Shown here piece by piece: positions 5,422 to 7,623 of a stretch of 7,623 nucleotides of DNA; position 1 is the stretch's first letter, and each line of letters begins with the position of its first letter. The translations under genes and the position numbers were made by a program. The notes under the pieces are model-generated. The model did not search any database. It was given only the letters and a program-made list of their open reading frames with translations, and had not been told where the DNA came from. The stretch lies in assembly GCA_020718265.1 (NCBI GenBank), contig DYSM01000139.1:1-7623 (forward strand). Direction: 5' to 3'. Origin of the DNA: Draconibacterium orientale. GTDB lineage: Bacteria; Bacteroidota; Bacteroidia; Bacteroidales; JAADGE01.

Positions 5422-6591
5422 ATGCTGAACATCGCACTCTTCGGACCTCCCGGCGCGGGAAAAGGAACTCAATCCACGTATCTGATTGAAAAATACAATC
5501 TTATCTATATTTCAACCGGCGATTTATTACGCAAAGAAATCAAAGACGGCAGTAGGCTGGGCAAGGAGGCGAAAGCCATAATTGAACAAGGCGGTTTGGT
5601 GTCGGACGAAATTATCGTGCAGATTCTGGAAAAAACCATTACGGACAATCCGAATGCAAACGGCTTTTTGTTCGACGGTTTTCCGCGCACGACTATACAG
5701 TCTTTTATTTTGGAAGGTTTGATGATTCAGCTACATACAAAACTTAATTGCCTGATTAGCATTGAAGTGCCCGAAGAACTTTCGGTAAAACGCCTTTTGG
5801 AGCGCGGGCAAACTTCCGGACGCACGGACGATAATGAAACCGTTATTCGAAATCGTTTGTCGGAATACACTCTAAAAACATTGCCGGTTTTAAATTTTTT
5901 TCGCGAGCGCGGTAATTATTTTCCCGTAGATGGCACAAAAACTATCGACGAAGTTCGCACATGTATCAGCCAAATTGTTGAAAAAGAGTTGAGTAAAAAC
6001 CTCATGAACATCGTCATGTTTGGATATCCGGGTTCGGGGCGCGGTTCGCAAGGTTTGGCAATAGCCAAAAAATACGGACTTGAATACGTGGCAACCGGAA
6101 AAATGCTCGACGAAGAAGTAAAAAACGGAACTGAAGTTGGCAAGCGTATTGAAAAAATCTATAACGACGGCGAACTTATTCCGGATGATATTGTTGTTCC
6201 GTTAATCGAGAAAAAAATTGAGCATTCGGAAGGTGTCAGAGGCTTCATTTTCAAGGGTTTCCCGCGCACGCTTGTTCAATCGTATATTTTAGACGGAATT
6301 TTGAAAAAACACGACTCTTCAATCTCTAAAATTATTGATATTCAAGTTGATACACTCGAAATAATCCGCCGTTTGGACAAGCGCAGCAAGACAGACAAAG
6401 GTATGCCTTACGACAGCAGCACCGAGCGCATTGTGAAACGTTTGGAGGAACATCGCAAAAAAACCATTCCTGTGATTGAAAAATACAAATCGCGCCACGA
6501 TGTTGCCGTCATTGACGGCGAAGCCGATTTCGATACCGTATTTGAACGCATTTGCAACGCAATTGATACCGGAGCTAAAAATCTGCGTTAA
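5422..6591 (+). CDS. adk: Tandem adenylate kinase: intact domain fused to a degenerate second copy
   Basis: A 389-aa cytosolic protein made of two adenylate kinase folds in one frame. Domain 1 (1-193) looks active in ATP + AMP = 2 ADP: P-loop GPPGAGKGTQ (8-17), STGDLLR (31-37), DGFPRT (85-90), short LID with SGRTDDN (132-138) and Arg145, and VDG at 169-171. Domain 2 (195-389) starts at Met195 and aligns along its whole length, but key residues are changed: the P-loop is GYPGSGRGSQ with Arg207 for the Lys, TGD is TGK (225-227), the AMP-binding Arg is Asp230, the Mg-site Asp of DGFPRT is Lys278, and the LID SGR is lost in 321-333. Arg282 and the Arg340 region remain. It is probably a pseudo-kinase half with a structural or regulatory role. 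Normal Adk is about 190-215 aa, so this is a true duplication with no stop or frameshift. Its last 17 bp overlap the protein kinase gene on the other strand. Nucleoside monophosphate kinase activity on other bases is possible for either half. Confidence 0.92.
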   Translation: MLNIALFGPPGAGKGTQSTYLIEKYNLIYISTGDLLRKEIKDGSRLGKEAKAIIEQGGLVSDEIIVQILEKTITDNPNANGFLFDGFPRTTIQSFILEGLMIQLHTKLNCLISIEVPEELSVKRLLERGQTSGRTDDNETVIRNRLSEYTLKTLPVLNFFRERGNYFPVDGTKTIDEVRTCISQIVEKELSKNLMNIVMFGYPGSGRGSQGLAIAKKYGLEYVATGKMLDEEVKNGTEVGKRIEKIYNDGELIPDDIVVPLIEKKIEHSEGVRGFIFKGFPRTLVQSYILDGILKKHDSSISKIIDIQVDTLEIIRRLDKRSKTDKGMPYDSSTERIVKRLEEHRKKTIPVIEKYKSRHDVAVIDGEADFDTVFERICNAIDTGAKNLR

Positions 6592-7483
6592 GGTTGAATG
6601 TTTTTTGCAAATCCGAAATCATCGCATCGCATGATTGGTAACGTTGTGCGTTTGCATCGCGCATGAAGTCAATGAGTTCCGCACGGGAATAGCGGTTCGG
6701 CGGAAGCCTGAATTTGTGTTTGAAACTTGCCTTTTTTAGAACTTCAAACAATTGACTGTCAATGCGTTTGTGAGGTTTCAAGGTCTGTGTGAGTTGAAGA
6801 TTCACAAGCATTTCCGGATGACTGTGCGCAAACGGAATTTCGCGCGTGAGTATTTCGTAAAAACTCACGGCAAGTGCGTATAAATCTGTTGAAAAATCAA
6901 GGTTTTCCCACAAATTCAAAACTTGCTCCGGCGCGGAATATACAAACGCAAACGGACGCTGTTGAGGCGCATCGTCCGGAAATTTCGCCGAACCGAAATC
7001 AATCAATTTTACCTGCGGATTTTCATAGTTCGGCTTTCCGTTTTCTGTGCATAAAAGTATATTTTGCGGACGAATATCCAAATGCAAAATTTCACGCGCG
7101 TGCAAGGCTTTTATTCCGTTCAACGCACCGAGTAAAACTTTTGTAAAAAACAGATTGTCAGCCTTTTTTCTCAGCTTTCGTGTTTGGTAAAATTCACGCA
7201 TCGTAACACTTTCCGCGTACGGACTCACGATGAAATGTTCATCGTTGAGGCTGAAAAATTCCGTTATCGGAACGATGTTCGGATGTTCAAAATTAATTCT
7301 GTTTTGGTTCAAAAATCGGTTTAATTTTGTTTCGTCGGGGTCGGATATCGGCGGAAATTTTTTCAGCACAACATGCTTTCCGGTTTCAATATCGACACAA
7401 AAAAACACCAGCGGAATTTTGGCTGACGTTTTTAAGGTTTTTAAAATTTGATATTTCTCGATATTTTTTGCGTTCGTGAGCAT
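6575..7483 (-). CDS. Hanks-type Ser/Thr protein kinase, soluble, atypical
   Basis: A 302-aa protein consisting of one eukaryotic-like kinase domain with no membrane segment or sensor domain. Motifs in order: the VAIK-type lysine K41 (VVLKK), HPNIVPI (67-73), catalytic loop HLDIRPQN (134-141) with Asp136 and Asn141, DFG at 162-164, SAPEQ at 183-187, STDLYALAV (198-206), and a late Arg281 in QRYQS. Oddities: the N-lobe has no glycine loop (KTSAKIPLVFF in its place), the Arg of HRD is Leu135, the catalytic-loop Lys is Arg138, and no clear alpha-C Glu is seen (RFLNQNRI). The Asp, Asn and DFG residues needed for chemistry are present, so weak or specialised activity is more likely than none. Many bacterial relatives carry a transmembrane helix and outside repeats; this one is cytosolic. 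The likely promoter is just upstream at 7504-7497. Target unknown. Confidence 0.88.
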   Translation of the reverse strand: MLTNAKNIEKYQILKTLKTSAKIPLVFFCVDIETGKHVVLKKFPPISDPDETKLNRFLNQNRINFEHPNIVPITEFFSLNDEHFIVSPYAESVTMREFYQTRKLRKKADNLFFTKVLLGALNGIKALHAREILHLDIRPQNILLCTENGKPNYENPQVKLIDFGSAKFPDDAPQQRPFAFVYSAPEQVLNLWENLDFSTDLYALAVSFYEILTREIPFAHSHPEMLVNLQLTQTLKPHKRIDSQLFEVLKKASFKHKFRLPPNRYSRAELIDFMRDANAQRYQSCDAMISDLQKTFNLNADF

Positions 7484-7496
7484 TTCGCTTTTTTTG

Positions 7497-7504
7497 CAAA
7501 AGTA
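7497..7504 (-). promoter_or_regulatory. -7 promoter element for the protein kinase gene
   Basis: The minus strand reads TACTTTTG, a perfect TAnnTTTG match, ending 13 bp before the ATG at 7483. The mRNA leader would be only about 8-10 nt. No TTG -33 element is seen at the usual distance; that region is a pyrimidine run shared with the upstream terminator. Confidence 0.55.
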
Positions 7505-7516
7505 TGCAGATGTCTG

Positions 7517-7566
7517 AAAAAAAAGAAAGAAACCTTGCCGAATGTTTCAAATTCAGAAGGTTTCTT
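7517..7566 (-). terminator. Hairpin terminator for a minus-strand gene entering from the right
   Basis: AAGAAACCTT (7527-7536) pairs perfectly with AAGGTTTCTT (7557-7566), a 10-bp stem with a 20-nt loop; inside the loop GAAT and ATTC can form a further 4-bp stem. Read on the minus strand the stem is followed after 2 nt by eight T residues (7524-7517), the layout of an intrinsic terminator. It should stop transcription coming from beyond 7623, just before the kinase promoter. On the plus strand no comparable T run follows. Confidence 0.6.
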
Positions 7567-7582
7567 CCTTAAACGGAACTTA

Positions 7583-7603
7583 ATACAGTATTTCATTCTG
7601 TAT
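7583..7603. repeat. Short inverted repeat near the right edge
   Basis: ATACAG (7583-7588) and CTGTAT (7598-7603) form a perfect 6-bp inverted repeat with a 9-nt spacer. On the minus strand a frame open from the edge ends in a TAA at 7582-7580, so the repeat may sit in the last codons of an off-window gene. I cannot identify that gene from 13 codons. Confidence 0.25.
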
Positions 7604-7623
7604 CAATAATTTAAATCTAAATT

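Noticed and set aside
5422..6591. Two separate adjacent adk genes or a frameshift artefact
   Set aside because: The frame is continuous through the joint near 6004 with no stop, and the second copy has diverged too far to be an assembly duplication.
7580..7621. Minus-strand open stretch ending in TAA at the right edge, possibly the 3' end of a gene
   Set aside because: Only 13 codons are visible and another frame also ends nearby (7605-7603), so the frame cannot be chosen. The terminator does suggest that some gene ends here.
1..7623. CRISPR array, tRNA, rRNA, insertion sequence or attachment site
   Set aside because: No regularly spaced long repeats, cloverleaf sequence, transposase motif or long terminal repeats were seen on either strand.

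Overview
The window most likely comes from a member of the Bacteroidota. It is AT-rich. Several starts are preceded by the Bacteroidota -7 promoter element (TAnnTTTG), and there are no convincing Shine-Dalgarno sequences. The gene set also fits: a UpxY/NusG-like antiterminator, a long-form Lgt with the GRxGC...GDG signature, a short BirA without DNA-binding domain, a single-pass DivIC/FtsB protein, and an edge fragment that looks like DUF6922. I cannot place it below phylum or class.

Layout. (1) Positions 1-2915, all on the minus strand and read from right to left: an O-antigen/teichoic-acid type ABC-2 export permease, an APS-kinase-like CysC, a LOG-family Rossmann protein, a UpxY-type antiterminator, and the first 24 codons of a DUF6922-like gene cut by the left edge. 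Permease, cysC and LOG gene are tightly packed (1-bp gap, then a 19-bp overlap) and form one apparent operon. A 78-bp gap then separates the antiterminator. (2) Positions 3016-3756, plus strand: biotin-protein ligase, apparently leaderless, overlapping tail to tail with (3) a minus-strand lgt-divIC pair (5295-3745). (4) Positions 5422-6591, plus strand: a double adenylate kinase with an intact first copy and a clearly degenerate second copy. It overlaps tail to tail with (5) a minus-strand cytosolic Hanks-type protein kinase (7483-6575) that lacks the glycine loop. (6) The right edge (7484-7623) holds the kinase promoter and a hairpin terminator for a minus-strand transcript entering from the right.

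How the genes fit together. Region 1 looks like surface-polysaccharide functions: an export permease, a kinase that would supply PAPS for sulfation or phosphorylate another activated donor, and a polysaccharide-operon antiterminator. The ATP-binding partner of the permease is not in the window. Regions 2-4 are mostly housekeeping: biotinylation, lipoprotein lipidation, division and nucleotide balance. The most unusual object is the fused adenylate kinase with a pseudo-kinase half; the atypical protein kinase next to it is second. I found no CRISPR array, tRNA, rRNA or insertion sequence, and no gene-free stretch longer than about 140 bp.
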